Assembly (NCBI GenBank): GCA_037200985.1
Contig: JBBCGJ010000001.1
Span: 2,270,756-2,334,755 of the forward strand
Source: Rhizomicrobium sp.
GTDB taxonomy: Bacteria; Pseudomonadota; Alphaproteobacteria; Micropepsales; Micropepsaceae
Direction of reading: 5' to 3'
DNA length: 64,000 bases
Part shown: one piece after another, positions 62,953 through 64,000 of the stretch
Position numbering within the stretch: position 1 is the first letter of the stretch
How the letters are laid out: each line of letters begins with the position of its first letter
Translations under genes and position numbers: made by a program
Notes under the pieces: generated by a model
What the model saw: only the letters and a program-made list of their open reading frames with translations
The model's database searches: none
What the model was told of the DNA's origin: nothing

Positions 62953-64000
62953 TTAAGCGTTCGAGGTTTCGAGTTCGGTGACGAGCTTGTCCTTCCAGGC
63001 GCGCTGGGGGCCGAGCACCAGGCCGGTCTCCTTCGCGCGCTTGTAATAGAAGTGGCAATCCATCGCCCAGGTGAAGCCGATACCGCCATGGGTCTGGATG
63101 TTCTCCTTCGACGCATAGTCGAAGGCTTGCGTCGCGGAAACACGGGCGGCGGCGGCGGCCAAGGGAAGCTCGCGCGCGCCGGTCGAGAGCGCCCAGGCGC
63201 CGTAATAGGCGTTGGAGCGGGCGAGCTCGTTGTTGACGTACATGTCGGCGAGCTTGTGCTTGATCGCCTGGAAGGAGGCGATGGGACGACCGAAGGCGTA
63301 ACGGCCCAGCGCATAGTCCTTCGCCTGCGCGAGGCAGACATCGGCGCCGCCCACCTGCTCGAAGGCCAGCAGGATCGCTGCGCGGTCGAGCACGCGGCTC
63401 GCGTCGCTCCAGCCTTCGCCGATCTTGCCGAGCGGTTCGGCGCTCGCGTTCTCGAACACGATATCGGAATGGCCGCGGCTGGCGTCGAGCGTCTCGCAGG
63501 TCTTGCGCTTGACGCCCGCGCCCTTGAGATCGACCAGCGCAAGCTGAAGCCCGCGCTCGCCGGAGCCTTCGGATGTCTGCGCCAGCACGACGGCGTAGTC
63601 GGCGATCGGCCCGTCGATCACGGCGATCTTCTTGCCGTTCAGCTTGCCGCCCTTGAGCGTGGCGCGGATGTTCTTCGGCAGGACCGCGCCCGGGCCTTCG
63701 GCGCGCGCGAAGGTTCCGACGATCTCGCCGGACGCCACCTTCGGCAGCAGGCGCTTCTTCTGCTCGTCGGTTCCCGCGATCAGCAGCGCCTCGGCGAAGA
63801 GATAGACGGTCGAGGAGAACGGCACCGGCGCGAGCGCGCGGCCCAATTCCTCGGCGATGACGCAGAGTTCCAGATAGCCGAGGCCGAGGCCGCCGAATTC
63901 CTCGGGGATCGCGGTGCCGGTCCAGCCCATCTCCGCGACCTGCTTCCACAGCGCGGCGTCGTGATGCGCATCGCCTTCGAACACGGCGCGCACGGTTTTC
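62953..64000 (-). CDS. Acyl-CoA dehydrogenase (pair B, smaller-motif subunit), 5' end cut
   Basis: The frame runs off the right edge, so the N-terminus is missing; about 348 codons are visible. Seen are MGWTGTAIPEEFGGLGLGYL, TFARAEGPGAVLPKNIRATL, RYAFGRPIASFQAIKHKLAD and HGGIGFTWAMDCHFYYKRAK. The end (ETGLVLGPQRAWKDKLVTEL) lacks the YEGT-like catalytic segment, as in the subunit at 31747. This supports the idea that pairs A and B each form one two-part enzyme. Confidence 0.88.
   Translation of the reverse strand, partial: KTVRAVFEGDAHHDAALWKQVAEMGWTGTAIPEEFGGLGLGYLELCVIAEELGRALAPVPFSSTVYLFAEALLIAGTDEQKKRLLPKVASGEIVGTFARAEGPGAVLPKNIRATLKGGKLNGKKIAVIDGPIADYAVVLAQTSEGSGERGLQLALVDLKGAGVKRKTCETLDASRGHSDIVFENASAEPLGKIGEGWSDASRVLDRAAILLAFEQVGGADVCLAQAKDYALGRYAFGRPIASFQAIKHKLADMYVNNELARSNAYYGAWALSTGARELPLAAAAARVSATQAFDYASKENIQTHGGIGFTWAMDCHFYYKRAKETGLVLGPQRAWKDKLVTELETSNA

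Overview
This window is a GC-rich, densely coded chromosomal segment of an alphaproteobacterium. The support is a ChpT-type histidine phosphotransferase with a full CtrA box in front of it, an alphaproteobacterial RpoH with a sigma-32-type promoter, an EipA/DUF1134 protein, a DUF3775 protein, a DUF1289 protein and a serC leader RNA in front of serC-serA. I cannot name the genus from sequence alone. There is no prophage, insertion sequence, CRISPR array or obvious genomic island; composition and coding style are even throughout. Both ends cut genes: a carboxyltransferase at the left edge and an acyl-CoA dehydrogenase at the right edge.

Region by region. 1-11.5 kb holds an envelope and signalling set: cheR, a CheY-like receiver and chpT; MlaC; CysQ; an NfeD/SPFH pair; EipA; a secF without secD; a large AI-2E family permease; a soluble HWE-type kinase; and a Crp/Fnr regulator. 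11.5-24 kb holds a cyclophilin, an MFS pump, a methyltransferase/SDR divergent pair, an S9 peptidase, tRNA-Glu(CTC), a JAMM protease, rluD, rpoH, phzF and a DUF3775 gene. 24-32 kb holds serC-serA behind a structured leader, an ICMT-like methyltransferase and two paralogous membrane histidine kinases flanking an enoyl-CoA hydratase. 32-36 kb holds an acyl-CoA dehydrogenase pair, chorismate mutase and an SDR-PhyH operon. 36-39 kb holds a cytochrome bd operon, cydP-cydA-cydB-cydX, where the two small subunits are only 49 and 29 codons long. 39-50 kb is an oxidative/catabolic stretch with a Baeyer-Villiger-like monooxygenase, a nitroreductase, SDRs, a 2OG-Fe(II) oxygenase, a CMD-family protein, an acyl-CoA dehydrogenase and an enoyl-CoA hydratase. 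50-60 kb holds a phytoene-dehydrogenase-like flavoprotein, hemN and ompW around a perfect FNR-type box, exoD, dusA, a TauE exporter, a phosphohexomutase, cobA and a DUF2252 gene. 60-64 kb holds a DUF1289 protein and a second acyl-CoA dehydrogenase pair.

How the genes fit together. Five acyl-CoA dehydrogenases, two enoyl-CoA hydratases, a biotin-dependent carboxyltransferase and five SDRs point to broad degradation of acyl-CoA, alicyclic or branched substrates. A cytochrome bd oxidase together with an oxygen-independent HemN points to life at changing oxygen levels. Intergenic gaps carry two families of dispersed inverted repeats. One has TGTCAT...ATGACA ends. The other is built from CCTCCCC-type palindromes around a TCGCTGCGC core. 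One repeat copy sits inside the cyd operon.

The most interesting points are regulatory. The serC leader hairpin holds the ribosome binding site, and a perfect intrinsic terminator is encoded inside the first serC codons. A near-consensus heat-shock promoter for rpoH lies over the end of rluD. A CtrA box precedes chpT. A shared FNR box lies between hemN and ompW. I did not find a clearly new multi-gene system.
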